From UBA1413 sp964472165 (lineage in GTDB: Bacteria > Bacteroidota > Bacteroidia > Bacteroidales > Prolixibacteraceae): 17,359 bases of DNA. Below, one piece after another: positions 5,962 through 15,531 of the stretch (position 1 is its first letter; each line of letters begins with the position of its first letter). The stretch is from assembly GCA_964472165.1 (NCBI GenBank), contig CAYYJE010000066.1:1-17359 (forward strand), written 5' to 3'. Position numbers and translations under genes: made by a program. Under the pieces are notes generated by a model that saw only the letters and a list, made by a program, of their open reading frames with translations, was not told the DNA's origin and searched no databases.

Positions 5962-8900
5962 ATGAGAAGCAGGAAAATCATGTGTGTATTGCTTGCAGTG
6001 GTCTCTTTGGCAGGTTGTTCAAAGTACCGCGACTATTCGGAAGTCCCCTATGAAGAGCCCAACGGGAAAGCCTGGGAAGATCCGCTGGTCAGCCAGATTA
6101 ACCGGGAAGAACCCCGTGCCCATTTTATCCCCTTCACCACGGTAGCGCAGGCCCGTGAAGACAACCTGCACAATTCACCGCTGGTGATGTCCCTCAACGG
6201 GGTTTGGAAGTTCAGTCTGGCCCAGCATCCTTCCTCCAGACCGTTCTGGTTTTTCAAGGATGATTACAATACCAGCAGCTGGGATGAGATTGCCGTTCCC
6301 GCAAACTGGGAACAACAGGGCTACGATTATCCCATCTATGTAAATGTGGTTTATCCGCATAAGCCCACTCCTCCGGTTATCGAAGGAGACCACAATCCGG
6401 TAGGCTCCTACAAACGGACCTTTGAACTCCCTGCTTCGTGGAAGGGGAAGGAAATTTACCTCCACGCAGGGGCGGTAAGTTCCAATATGACGCTCTGGAT
6501 TAACGGGGAATTCGTGGGTTACAGCGAAGACAGCAAAACCCCGGCTGAGTTTAACATTACCAAATACCTGAAGAAAGGGAAGAATTCCGTATCGCTGGAA
6601 GTATTCAGATGGTGCGACGGCTCCTATCTCGAAGACCAGGATTTCTGGCGGATGAGCGGCATCACCCGCGACATTTTCCTCATGGCCAGAAATCCGCAGC
6701 ATATCCGTGATTTCAGGGTATCGGCAGGACTCGACTCCACCTACCTCAATGGGATTTTCAACCTGGAAGTTGAGCTGTCGAATCTGGAGGAAGAAAACAG
6801 GCCGATGGTGGTGGAGGCCCTTCTCAGTGATGGGACAACCCCACTTGGCACCTTTTCACAAAATGTGGAAGCGGTTCCCGGGGCCTTTAAAGTGGCATTC
6901 TCAGGAAATTATCCCGGGGTCAAAACATGGTCGGCAGAAACTCCCCATCTCTATGAACTCCTCATCACACTGAAAAAGGGCGACGGCGATACTGTGGAAG
7001 TACTCCGGCAGGATGTGGGATTCCGCACCAGCGAGGTTAAAAACGGACGGCTACTCATCAACGGGAAATATGTGTACATCAAGGGGACGAATATCCATGA
7101 GCACCATGAGAAAAACTGGCATGTAGTGGATCAGGAGACCATGTTGAAAGACATCGCACTGATGAAATCGCACAACCTCAACACGGTGCGCACCTCTCAC
7201 TATCCGCAGCCCGAATTGTGGTACAAACTGTGCAATAAATATGGTCTCTACCTGGTTGATGAAGCCAACATCGAATCGCATGGCATGGGGTATGGGCGCA
7301 GGTCGCTGGCCAAAGACAGCACCTGGAAGGATGCCCACCTTTTCAGAACCCGGAATATGTTCGAACGCGACAAGAACCAGCCCTCTGTGGTGATCTGGTC
7401 GCTTGGAAATGAAGCGGGCAACGGAGTCAATTTTTACGCCACTTACGACTACCTGAAATCGGTCGACAAAAGCCGTCCGGTTCAATATGAACAAGCACAT
7501 CAGGAAACCAATACCGACATTGTTTGTCCGATGTACATGCGGATTGGCGACATGGAGAAGTATGCGCAGTCAAACCCCAACCGCCCCCTGATCCAATGTG
7601 AATATGCCCATGCCATGGGGAACAGTGTAGGCAATCTGCAGGATTACTGGGATGTAATTGAAAAATACGATGCCCTCCAGGGTGGGATAATCTGGGACTG
7701 GGTCGACCAGGGTCTGCTCACCAACGATGAAAAGGGAAATTCATACTGGGCTTACGGCGGGGATTTTGGTCCCGACTCGCTCTACACCGACGGCAACTTT
7801 TGCTGCAACGGACTGGTGGATCCCGACAGGGGGGTTAAGCCTGCCATGTCGGAAGTGAAAAAAGTATACCAGTATATCGGATTTTCACCGGTGAACCTGG
7901 CCACAGGTGAAATTTCCATTCACAACAAATATGCCTTCACGAACCTTTCCGATTTTGACTTTTCCTGGGAGGTCACCGGAGACGGAGCCGTTGTTTCTTC
8001 AGGGAACATTCCTTCCCTTGATGTGGCTCCGGGAGGAGTAATCAAAACAAGCTGTGATTTCAGCTTCGATCCGCAGCCTGGCACAGAATATTTCCTGACC
8101 GTCAGGGCCCGGCAGCGGGAAGCAAAGGGATTGGTGGAAGCCGGATGGGAAGCTGCCGCCGAACAGTTTACACTTCCTTATTTTACGGAACCCAAAGCGG
8201 TGTCGTCGGGAACTTTTCCGGCCCTGAAGGCAGAAGAGACTGAAACGGCCATCACGGTGACCGGTGAAGGTTTTGCTGTAACCTTCGACAAGAGTACCGG
8301 GATCATGACCAGCTACAAAAAGGGAGAAACAGAATTCCTCAGTATCGGGCCGATCCCCGATTTCTGGCGGGCACCCACCGACAACGATTTCGGCAACGGC
8401 CTCCACAAAAGGAGCAGGGTATGGCGTAAAGCCGGAGAAACCCGTCAGGTTAAATCAGTCAGCCTGATGCAGCGGGGATCGGCCGCAAGGATTACCCTTT
8501 CTTTTGACCTTGTAAATGAGGCCAAAGAACCTATCGCTGCCTATCAGTCGGTTTATACGGTTCTGGGGTCAGGCGATGTGAGGGTCGACAACGACTTTAA
8601 AGTGACCGGGGAGAAACTGCCGGAGATCGTCCGGATGGGAATGAACCTGGTCATGCCCAGGAGCTTCGACCAGGTCACCTGGCTGGGGAGAGGACCCCAG
8701 GAGAATTACCAGGACCGCAAGACCGGAGCATTCGTGGGATTGTACAAAATGGCGGTCGCAGAGTTCTATTATCCATATGTCAGGCCCCAGGAAAACGGAA
8801 ACCGCACCGATGTGCGCTGGGCAGCCATTACCGATGCTGCAGGCAACGGACTGCTGTTCAAAGGACTGCCCCTCCTCGAAGTGACCGCCCACCACCAGAT

Positions 8901-9189
8901 CATGGAGGATTTTGAATCACCGGTCAGGACTGTCGGCCGCTTCGTGGACGGTGAAAAAGTGATCAACCGCCACATCAACGATGTGATACCCCGTGAGCTG
9001 ACTTCCGTCAATATTGACTTCAAACAGATGGGTGTTGGCGGCGACAACAGCTGGGGAGCATGGACACACGACGAATACCGCCTTACCGGAAAAGCATACA
9101 GCTACAGCTTCCTGATGCATCCGCTTAAGGCAGGCGACAATCCGGTGGAAGCCGGCAAGGTGAGAATCGAACTGAAGAATATGCGCTAA
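5962..9189 (+). CDS. GH2 beta-galactosidase lipoprotein (LacZ type)
   Basis: This is a 1075-residue five-domain GH2 enzyme that would release terminal beta-galactose. The signal peptide ends in a clean lipobox, SLAGC, with lipid Cys19, so it is membrane-anchored in the periplasm or on the surface. Domains in order: galactose-binding jelly roll (about 50-245), Ig-like (250-350), TIM barrel (355-645), a second Ig-like domain, then the large LacZ-type C-terminal sandwich (785-1065). The acid/base is E484 in SLGNEAG and the nucleophile E547 in CEYAHAMGNS; HEHH, RTSHYP and WDWVDQGL are also conserved. ATG 5962 was preferred over the in-frame 5893 ATG because it starts the signal peptide and follows the promoter box. 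It converges with the minus-strand hydrolase genes. LacZ-type GH2 enzymes vary in linkage and aglycone preference, so the natural substrate is open. Confidence 0.95.
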   Translation: MRSRKIMCVLLAVVSLAGCSKYRDYSEVPYEEPNGKAWEDPLVSQINREEPRAHFIPFTTVAQAREDNLHNSPLVMSLNGVWKFSLAQHPSSRPFWFFKDDYNTSSWDEIAVPANWEQQGYDYPIYVNVVYPHKPTPPVIEGDHNPVGSYKRTFELPASWKGKEIYLHAGAVSSNMTLWINGEFVGYSEDSKTPAEFNITKYLKKGKNSVSLEVFRWCDGSYLEDQDFWRMSGITRDIFLMARNPQHIRDFRVSAGLDSTYLNGIFNLEVELSNLEEENRPMVVEALLSDGTTPLGTFSQNVEAVPGAFKVAFSGNYPGVKTWSAETPHLYELLITLKKGDGDTVEVLRQDVGFRTSEVKNGRLLINGKYVYIKGTNIHEHHEKNWHVVDQETMLKDIALMKSHNLNTVRTSHYPQPELWYKLCNKYGLYLVDEANIESHGMGYGRRSLAKDSTWKDAHLFRTRNMFERDKNQPSVVIWSLGNEAGNGVNFYATYDYLKSVDKSRPVQYEQAHQETNTDIVCPMYMRIGDMEKYAQSNPNRPLIQCEYAHAMGNSVGNLQDYWDVIEKYDALQGGIIWDWVDQGLLTNDEKGNSYWAYGGDFGPDSLYTDGNFCCNGLVDPDRGVKPAMSEVKKVYQYIGFSPVNLATGEISIHNKYAFTNLSDFDFSWEVTGDGAVVSSGNIPSLDVAPGGVIKTSCDFSFDPQPGTEYFLTVRARQREAKGLVEAGWEAAAEQFTLPYFTEPKAVSSGTFPALKAEETETAITVTGEGFAVTFDKSTGIMTSYKKGETEFLSIGPIPDFWRAPTDNDFGNGLHKRSRVWRKAGETRQVKSVSLMQRGSAARITLSFDLVNEAKEPIAAYQSVYTVLGSGDVRVDNDFKVTGEKLPEIVRMGMNLVMPRSFDQVTWLGRGPQENYQDRKTGAFVGLYKMAVAEFYYPYVRPQENGNRTDVRWAAITDAAGNGLLFKGLPLLEVTAHHQIMEDFESPVRTVGRFVDGEKVINRHINDVIPRELTSVNIDFKQMGVGGDNSWGAWTHDEYRLTGKAYSYSFLMHPLKAGDNPVEAGKVRIELKNMR

Positions 9190-9207
9190 ATTCCTGCAGG
9201 AACAAGA

Positions 9208-9246
9208 AAAGAAGAAGCCGTTTCCAAAAGGGACGGCTTCTTCTTT
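9208..9246. terminator. Bidirectional Rho-independent terminator between convergent genes
   Basis: A perfect 14-bp stem (9208-9221 with 9233-9246) encloses an 11-base loop. The arms are AAAGAAGAAGCCGT and its exact complement, so the T-rich end lies downstream on either strand. It sits 18 bases after the GH2 stop and 22 bases after the stop of the opposing gene, so it can end both transcripts. Confidence 0.88.
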
Positions 9247-9268
9247 GGTATATCAGGGAAATAATCCG

Positions 9269-10693
9269 CTAACGGATGGAGGAGCTGCTGTCGAAATAAA
9301 CCTCCAGGGGAGCAAGAGATAAAGTCTGGCCCCCGGGCAACCTGATTTGCAGGGTATCGGTTTTGCTGGTGTTGGTGGCAATCACGTGTTTTTCACCTCT
9401 CCGGTTTCCCTTGATGAGAAGATGGGTATGCCCGTCAACAATTGTTTGATAGGTATCCATTTTGACCACATCGAGGCGCCGGTTCAGCTTTTCAAGAATG
9501 GGTAACAGTTTTTCATATACTTCCGGAGTTTTAGCCCAGTCGTTCCAGAACAAAATCCCGGTCGCACCATGAACAATGGCCGTATAAATCTGGCATTCCA
9601 CACTTTTAAGGTATGCATCCGGGGTTACACTGGCAGGTCTGGCGTACCCGTTCCCGTCAAAATAGATCCAGAGGGGGACCTTGTCTCCCAATCCATCTCT
9701 CAAAGCGTCAACCGTGATCCCGGCAAGTTCAGGATTTGCAAAGAAATCACGAAACGCATTGATACCGAAAACATCTCCGCATTTTCTGTAGTCCTTTGCG
9801 ATAATCCGGATATTTTCAGCCCAGATGGTTTTTAGAAATTCGGGACTGTGATTTTTATACGAATAGTTTCCATCCTTGAAATCATAGACCGGCGTACCCT
9901 CAAAAGCCTGGGAAAACCCCAGCAAAGGCAGCTTGCACTTCAGCGCTTCCTGGTCGATCAAACCGTAAGGGGGTTCATGGGGTAATGCCTTATGGGATTG
10001 AAGATACCGCTTTTCGAAGAGATAGGTACTTCCCCTTGCATGACCCAACAGATCCACAAACACCAGTGCATCCCTGTCGTGACGCTTGAGCCGCTGTGTA
10101 ATGATGGCTCCCACAGAAGGAGGAACAGCCCATTTGCTGACACCTCCCAGTGAAATTTCATCGATATGGGAATAGATCAGCTTGTCGTTGGTCCGGTTTG
10201 CAAGCAACCCTACCATTTGCGAATCCAGATATTGGATGAATTCAGGTTGCCGGTACGCCTTTTTGATATATTGGCTCCGGTAATAATCCTTGTCATTTCC
10301 CGACGGTAAACCCGGAATCCGGTCGAGGTAATTGTGAAGGACAGCAGAAAAAGGATTCATCACATGAATCTTTTCAGCCATATACTCCTTTTGCTGTCCC
10401 CGGGAAACAAAAACCATGTTGACCGGGGCAGTTCTCTCCCTGAAATTCTGCTCATTCTTCAGTTTCGATTCCTGGTCGGCTTCGGGCTTATTGGTGAAGG
10501 TATAACCCGGCACATGCCAGTTCCCGATGGCAAAAAACCTGCTCTCTTTTTGGTTCTCATCCCTTTGGATCACCCATCCCTTCTTCACTTTCATCCGGAA
10601 GGGCTTTTGTGAAGAAGCAGCTGAAGCCGTGCATGCGGACCACAGTACCAGGAGACCAAGTAATAACGGAGTTGTAATCCGGAAGATTCTCAT
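9269..10693 (-). CDS. Exported TIM-barrel protein, putative uncharacterised glycoside hydrolase
   Basis: This is a 474-residue exported protein that I cannot assign to a named family. The N-terminal hydrophobic stretch ends LWSACTASAASSQ, so it is either a poor lipobox at C21 or an AxA signal-peptidase I site. The body looks like an (alpha/beta)8 barrel: FFAIGNWH (53-60), VNMVFVSRG (91-99), LIYSHIDEISLGG (172-184), ALVFVDLLGHARG (209-221), LWIYFDGNG (341-349) and HGATGILFWNDW (375-386). The last is typical of the closing strand of clan A glycosidases. D178/E179 and D346 at strand ends are candidate catalytic acids. A short beta-sandwich follows from about 418. ATG 10693 was chosen because it starts the signal peptide and lies 10 bases after the previous stop. 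The long ATG at 10732 would overlap that gene. It is last in the hydrolase operon. Confidence 0.72.
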   Translation of the reverse strand: MRIFRITTPLLLGLLVLWSACTASAASSQKPFRMKVKKGWVIQRDENQKESRFFAIGNWHVPGYTFTNKPEADQESKLKNEQNFRERTAPVNMVFVSRGQQKEYMAEKIHVMNPFSAVLHNYLDRIPGLPSGNDKDYYRSQYIKKAYRQPEFIQYLDSQMVGLLANRTNDKLIYSHIDEISLGGVSKWAVPPSVGAIITQRLKRHDRDALVFVDLLGHARGSTYLFEKRYLQSHKALPHEPPYGLIDQEALKCKLPLLGFSQAFEGTPVYDFKDGNYSYKNHSPEFLKTIWAENIRIIAKDYRKCGDVFGINAFRDFFANPELAGITVDALRDGLGDKVPLWIYFDGNGYARPASVTPDAYLKSVECQIYTAIVHGATGILFWNDWAKTPEVYEKLLPILEKLNRRLDVVKMDTYQTIVDGHTHLLIKGNRRGEKHVIATNTSKTDTLQIRLPGGQTLSLAPLEVYFDSSSSIR

Positions 10694-10703
10694 AACAAAA
10701 CGA

Positions 10704-12077
10704 TTAATAATCAATCCGGATAAGGTCTTCAATCACTTTTCCGTTGTGGTCGAACCGGGCTAACGTGTAGACATCGTTGTTGTTCCCCACAGCAATTGAA
10801 TTGACATAGGTTGGGAAGGTGCCATCATCGTAAAACACCGGTCCCAGGTCCTTGTATTTCTTTTCAGGAATGTTAAAGGTGACCAGGTGCAGGTATTCGA
10901 GACCTTTGGCTGCACCCATGTTGATTTTGTCGAGGCCGGCAACTCTTACCCCGTCTTTGTAAATCGGGGCACCGGTCAGGTAGTAGATGGTGCCGTTCTT
11001 AATGCTGAATCCCAGGTAACCGTAGCTGAACTGGTCATTCATCCCGCTTTTTCTGGATGGTTCTGAAGTGATCCGTTCCACGATTTCCACGCGCTTGGCG
11101 GTGGGATCGAAAGTAAAGAGGTAGCCTGAATTCCCGTGAACTCCATAAGCTTTGTTTTCCGGTTCATACCAGTAAATTTTCCTCCAGTTGTAGCCCATGC
11201 TGCCGGCATCTTTGGGATCAAACCTGCCGAAATAATCGATGCGCAGATCGACTCCTTCCACCTTTTTCAAAACCGGATCGGAAGGATTGTAGGAATAGAT
11301 GTCACCTTCGGCAACCGAGTAGTAAACGTTTCCATCGCGGGGATCCACAAACATCGACCGGCACAAAACCCGGTAATCGTCACCAATCACGCCGGCTTCG
11401 CCCTGCCCGCTGACCAATCCCGGGGTACGCAGTTCTTTGGTATTGAGATCATAATGGATGAAATAGCCTTTAGGCCAGGTAATGCCATAGAGATGTCCCC
11501 TTTCCTTATCCATGGTCATGGTGAGAATACCTTCCCCCCCGGGTGCAAGAGCCAGACTTACGAGCTCTTTCGTTTTCATGTCGTAGTACAGGAAATGCCC
11601 GCCCGGATAGAGTTTGTACCCTTCAGGGGCATTTTGGGGAAGACACTCAGCCCCGTTGATCATTTCATAAAACCCCACATGGGTCGAGAAGTACAATTTG
11701 TCATCCTTCTCATAAAATTCGGTGTGGCTTTTTCCCTGGGCAATGAAGTTTTGCTGTTTTTCCCCGAGGGCTTCCGAGAGATCGGCAATGAACTCCACCT
11801 GATCGGTGGCAGGGTCATACACGTACATTTTCCCACCCACATCGTGCCGTGTGGAGGACAACACATAATAAATCCTGCCGTCACTGGCTTCGGAAATGGC
11901 ATTGTAAGTGTCGTGGGCTTCATCAAAACCCGAGAAATACCGTCTGGCAATCATCGAGTCGAAGCGCTCCTCCGCAATTTCACTTTTCACTCCGGCCTGT
12001 TGGGTGGGCTGATTACACTGCACCAGCATGAAGGCGGCTGACGCAATTAAAGCAGATCGCAATAACTTCTTTTTCAT
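10704..12077 (-). CDS. Beta-propeller lipoprotein of unknown function
   Basis: This 457-residue protein has a signal peptide ending MLVQC, with likely lipid Cys21. The rest is a series of similar segments of the type aromatic-x-Y/F-D/N-P followed by a hydrophobic strand: MYVYDPATDQVEFI (84-97), FLYYDMKTKELVSL (162-175), FIHYDLNTKELRTP (206-219), IYSYNPSDPVLKKV (260-273), LFTFDPTAKRVEIV (320-333) and LVTFNIPEKKYKDL (398-411). This implies six or seven propeller blades. Propellers in such loci can be lyases, lactonases, or sugar-binding scaffolds; I see no diagnostic catalytic motif. His residues at H118 (KSHTEF), H132 (STHVGF) and H161 could form a metal site, as in some propeller lyases. It starts 100 bases after the GH123-like stop and ends 10 bases before the TIM-barrel gene, so co-expression is likely. 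Confidence 0.72.
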   Translation of the reverse strand: MKKKLLRSALIASAAFMLVQCNQPTQQAGVKSEIAEERFDSMIARRYFSGFDEAHDTYNAISEASDGRIYYVLSSTRHDVGGKMYVYDPATDQVEFIADLSEALGEKQQNFIAQGKSHTEFYEKDDKLYFSTHVGFYEMINGAECLPQNAPEGYKLYPGGHFLYYDMKTKELVSLALAPGGEGILTMTMDKERGHLYGITWPKGYFIHYDLNTKELRTPGLVSGQGEAGVIGDDYRVLCRSMFVDPRDGNVYYSVAEGDIYSYNPSDPVLKKVEGVDLRIDYFGRFDPKDAGSMGYNWRKIYWYEPENKAYGVHGNSGYLFTFDPTAKRVEIVERITSEPSRKSGMNDQFSYGYLGFSIKNGTIYYLTGAPIYKDGVRVAGLDKINMGAAKGLEYLHLVTFNIPEKKYKDLGPVFYDDGTFPTYVNSIAVGNNNDVYTLARFDHNGKVIEDLIRIDY

Positions 12078-12177
12078 GATTCTTTGTTTTAAATATTTGT
12101 GATTGTCTGTAAAATTTCATCCTGAGGAATTGGCTGGTAGGAGAGGCATCAGTGTGGGACTGTTGACCGGCATAAAA

Positions 12178-13911
12178 TTATCGGGCCAGGAAGTCGAGCA
12201 TCTCTTTTCTTACCTTTCTGAAATGGGTCACACTGTTGTCGTAGCTGTCAAAATTCAGGACCAGGTTATTGGCAAATCCTTTCGCTTTTGCAGAATCCAT
12301 GGCTTCCACCATTCTGAGGAGCTGGTAGTCGTCGATTCCATCCCTCATCGCCTCGAACCGGATGGAGGTGTACAATTTCCGGTACCCCGGATAGATGATA
12401 CAATGGTCACCCGCCGGCAACTTTCCCCGGTCTCTGGAAGCATCGATGTGCATCTGATCCTTTTCCCAGTAATTCAAACCCCAGTGCAGGTAACCGGTGA
12501 TGTTGTATTTAAAGTTGATCCAATGCAGCAACCTGGTTTGAATCAGAGGAAGCTCAATAAAGCGGTTGGCATAATTACCGCGTGGCACCACACAGGTATA
12601 AAACCAGACCTCCTTGTTTTTTTGCTGCAGCTCTTTATAAAAGGAATAATCCTTGTGCAACACGTCCAGTACGGGCACCCAGACATCGATTGTACCCGCC
12701 AGTTCCTTCGACGTAAGTACGGCATCGAGAATTTTCACCTCAGGCAGGTGTTTTTTTACATATCCACTTATCTTGCTGTATGATTCTGAATTTTTTGCGG
12801 TGGGTTCATCAGCAATGTGCTGCATATACCGGCCCAGCCATCCCTTTTGCAGAAGGTGCTCCTTAAGTGCAGGTAAAAACTGATCCAGGAAATTCTGCGT
12901 TCTGGGGTCTTCAATGGGTAATTTGACAAAACGCATCCCGTTTTCGACCTTCAGGGGATGGATCCCTGGCAGCAGTTTGCCTGATTCTTCGTCGTCAGGC
13001 AGGGGGACCTCCACATAAAAGGGAGAGTCCCAGTTTCCGGATCTCCAGGCCAGATGCCCTCCCTCAATACGTTCCAGCACACCGTAACGGTCAAAGAGTT
13101 CCGCTTCTTTGTCGAACCGTGAAAAGTCAAACGTATATTTCCCGGCCTCAAATGTGTACCGGGTATTCCAAACCGGATAAATCCGGTGAACATTCTGGCG
13201 GTGTGAAGCCATGATCTCCGCATTCATTTCCACCAGTTCCCAGTAAAATTCAGAATAAAGCTCCACCTTTTCGTTGTTGTTCATGTAGCTCATTGACACC
13301 GGATTAAAGTGAGAGGACCAGTTGGTCACATAAAGCGGGGATTTCTCCAGTGTCACCGGATACACACGGATGTAAAAATCCCTGGTCCATGTTTTGCTAC
13401 CCCTATTCGTCTTTCCCTTCAGGATTACGCTGCCCCTGTAAAGGCCGGGATTTGCCGTTTTGGCCACAGGGATGGAAATCCACAAAGGTTGAATTTCCCC
13501 CGGGTCGATAGAAAATACAGAATCCGGGATAATCGGGTCCGGGAAATAATCAGAGGAGGTGCGGATGATATCCCTTGAAGGAGGGGAATAGGAACGGCCA
13601 ACTCTGACATATCCCACAAAGCCCGCTTCGGCATCAGCCAGCACGGACAATCCGTCCAGTGACCTGATTCCACCAACCGACACCTTCATCTCCTCAACTG
13701 TGGCAAATGCCTTTGCCACAATCTGGAGGGAAGCCACCTCCCCCCTGACTGCCAGAATGGTATCCGTTTCATCCACAAAATAAGTTCTCTCCTTGAGTAC
13801 CTTGTTGAGTGGATCAACCTGGTAAAGTGCGACCTGTTTATCTGCGTTGCACGATACGAAAAATCCCAGCAAGGCTGCAAGGAAAATCCTTATAAAATCA
13901 CTGACTTTCAT
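12178..13911 (-). CDS. GH123/DUF4091-type glycoside hydrolase lipoprotein
   Basis: This 577-residue protein has a signal peptide ending FFVSC, with lipid Cys21. An N-terminal beta-sandwich (about 40-185) precedes a TIM barrel. HIADEP (365-370) gives the adjacent D368/E369 pair that GH123 beta-N-acetylgalactosaminidases use for substrate-assisted catalysis. The C-terminus has the DUF4091 hallmark SIRFEAMRDGIDDYQLL (516-532) and YLHWGLNYW (474-482). GH123 enzymes remove beta-GalNAc, for example from glycosphingolipids; DUF4091 proteins as a whole are mostly untested, so the substrate is inferred. The ATG at 13911 begins the signal peptide; an in-frame ATG at 13932 adds seven residues before it. 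It follows GH109 by 67 bases. Sitting beside a GH109 gene strengthens the GalNAc reading. Confidence 0.82.
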   Translation of the reverse strand: MKVSDFIRIFLAALLGFFVSCNADKQVALYQVDPLNKVLKERTYFVDETDTILAVRGEVASLQIVAKAFATVEEMKVSVGGIRSLDGLSVLADAEAGFVGYVRVGRSYSPPSRDIIRTSSDYFPDPIIPDSVFSIDPGEIQPLWISIPVAKTANPGLYRGSVILKGKTNRGSKTWTRDFYIRVYPVTLEKSPLYVTNWSSHFNPVSMSYMNNNEKVELYSEFYWELVEMNAEIMASHRQNVHRIYPVWNTRYTFEAGKYTFDFSRFDKEAELFDRYGVLERIEGGHLAWRSGNWDSPFYVEVPLPDDEESGKLLPGIHPLKVENGMRFVKLPIEDPRTQNFLDQFLPALKEHLLQKGWLGRYMQHIADEPTAKNSESYSKISGYVKKHLPEVKILDAVLTSKELAGTIDVWVPVLDVLHKDYSFYKELQQKNKEVWFYTCVVPRGNYANRFIELPLIQTRLLHWINFKYNITGYLHWGLNYWEKDQMHIDASRDRGKLPAGDHCIIYPGYRKLYTSIRFEAMRDGIDDYQLLRMVEAMDSAKAKGFANNLVLNFDSYDNSVTHFRKVRKEMLDFLAR

Positions 13912-13978
13912 AATGTTTGAATCTCCATCCAACGACTATTAAAATTGACTTCAAAACTCCTTTTGATTCTGCGTTCGC

Positions 13979-15349
13979 CTATTCTGCAAACTTCAACCCG
14001 TTCAGTTTATTCCAGTCACCACGTGTGAAATCAGGGATCTGCACGGGAGCTCCTCCGTGCAGGACTGAGATTTTCGAGAGTTCAACCAGGCAGGACCACT
14101 CTGCCGCGTCGTACACGTCCTGGTCAAGGGGTAAACCCTTTCTCAGGCAGTTGATCAACCGATAGTCCATGATGAAGTCCATTCCTCCATGACCCCCCAC
14201 CCGCTTGGCTACCTCTCCGATCTCTTTGATGAACGGGTGCTTGTACTCCTCCATCAGCTGGTCAAAACGTTCCTGCGGCATGAATTCATGGGTGTCGGGT
14301 GCCAGGGCGATCGACTCCTTCGGGTATTTCTGGGCGAAACCTTTGGTTCCGCTGATGGTATATAGGCGGCTGTACGGCCTGGGACTGGTCACATCGTGCT
14401 GAATCATGATGGTTTTCCCTTTTTCTGTCCTGATAATCGTGGTATTCATATCCCCGATGTCGTATTGCTTCCCTGCCTGGGGTGATGACTCCCCGAATTT
14501 CTCCTTCAGATAAGCCGTAATGCCGAACTGGTTGGACGACACGGAAACCAGGTAGTTCATCTTGTCGCCGCGGTGAATGTTCATCACCTGGCAAACAGGG
14601 CCAAAGCCATGGGTGGGATAAGGATTCCCGTTATACGTTTCATAGAATTTTGTTCTCCAGCTGGTTTGCGAGTCAAGCTGACTGCGCAGGTCGTGGATGT
14701 AGGCCCCTTCGGCATGCACAATTTCGCCGAACAACCCCTTTTGAACCATGTGGAGTGTGTTCAGTTCAAAGAAATCGTAACAGCAGTTTTCAAGCATCAT
14801 GCAATGGCGGCGTGTTTTTTCAGCCGTATTTACCAACTGCCAGCACTCATCCACAGTTGTGGCTGCCGGCACTTCAATGGCTACATGCTTCCCGTGTTCC
14901 ATGGCATAAACGGCAATGGGGGTGTGGCTTAACCAGTCGGTACAGATATAAACCAGATCGATGTCGTCGCGTTCGCACACTTTTTTCCAGGCATCCTCCC
15001 CCACATAAGCTTCCGCCCGGGGAAGATTTTTGTTCAGCAGAACCTGTTGGGACCGCTGGACCTTCTCTTCCACCAAATCACACAACACCTTAATTTCAAC
15101 TCCCTCCATAAATGTGTACCTGCGTACTGCGGCCCCCCCCCTGTTACCGACACCGATAAATGCGATTCTGACCACAGGAATCGGGTCGGCTGCCAGTTGC
15201 AACACGTGGGTTTGGCCAGCCTGGCGAGGGGTTACAGCAGCCCCCGTATCCACCGGCCCTGAATGGTGCTGCAAGGTACTTCCTGAACGGCATGATTCAA
15301 AAGAAACGAATGCGAAAAGTACAAACAGACCAACAATACATTTTTTCAT
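13979..15349 (-). CDS. GH109-type NAD-dependent alpha-N-acetylgalactosaminidase, lipoprotein
   Basis: This 456-residue protein has a lipoprotein-like N-terminus ending SFESC (Cys20) and then a Gfo/Idh/MocA fold. The Rossmann domain begins VRIAFIGVGNRGG (60-72); EVPAA (159-163) takes the place of the usual EKP motif. The GH109 features are all visible: ENCCYDFFE (187-195), NPYPTHGFGP with H247 (242-251), GGHGGMDFIMDY (385-396) and the ending DAAEWSCLVELS (414-425). GH109 enzymes cleave terminal alpha-GalNAc through a redox mechanism with bound NAD, and were first described as blood-group A-converting enzymes. ATG 15349 starts the signal peptide; a second ATG lies at 15358. It is first in the hydrolase row, just after a terminator. 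A plain oxidoreductase is the alternative but fits the motifs less well. Confidence 0.9.
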   Translation of the reverse strand: MKKCIVGLFVLFAFVSFESCRSGSTLQHHSGPVDTGAAVTPRQAGQTHVLQLAADPIPVVRIAFIGVGNRGGAAVRRYTFMEGVEIKVLCDLVEEKVQRSQQVLLNKNLPRAEAYVGEDAWKKVCERDDIDLVYICTDWLSHTPIAVYAMEHGKHVAIEVPAATTVDECWQLVNTAEKTRRHCMMLENCCYDFFELNTLHMVQKGLFGEIVHAEGAYIHDLRSQLDSQTSWRTKFYETYNGNPYPTHGFGPVCQVMNIHRGDKMNYLVSVSSNQFGITAYLKEKFGESSPQAGKQYDIGDMNTTIIRTEKGKTIMIQHDVTSPRPYSRLYTISGTKGFAQKYPKESIALAPDTHEFMPQERFDQLMEEYKHPFIKEIGEVAKRVGGHGGMDFIMDYRLINCLRKGLPLDQDVYDAAEWSCLVELSKISVLHGGAPVQIPDFTRGDWNKLNGLKFAE

Positions 15350-15420
15350 ATCCACCATTTAATGTTTTCATTGTGTGACAGATGCCACATAAATAATACC
15401 AACGAACGACTGCACTCCCG

Positions 15421-15456
15421 AAAAAAGCATAGAGAGAAAATGAATCCTCTCTATGC
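15421..15456 (-). terminator. Rho-independent terminator, minus strand
   Basis: Read on the minus strand, GCATAGAGAG (15456-15447), a 10-base loop and CTCTCTATGC (15436-15427) form a perfect 10-bp stem, followed directly by six T residues (15426-15421). It lies about 190 bases after the DUF4998 stop and about 70 bases before the GH109 start, so it ends or attenuates the upstream PUL transcript. Confidence 0.85.
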
Positions 15457-15531
15457 TGACGTACGACAATTGTCACTTTTATTATTTGATACTTTCCTGG
15501 AAAAAGAAGGGGCCTTTCGGAGGTCATTTAC

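Noticed and set aside
11136..12041. 301-codon plus-strand frame opposite the propeller gene
   Set aside because: It is a shadow of the minus-strand lipoprotein gene, which has a signal peptide and repeats.
12103..12783. 226-codon plus-strand frame opposite the GH123-like gene
   Set aside because: It overlaps the C-terminal DUF4091 motifs of the real gene on the other strand.
15505..15520. GAAGGGGCCTTTC near-palindrome as a second terminator
   Set aside because: The stem is imperfect and leaves almost no loop.
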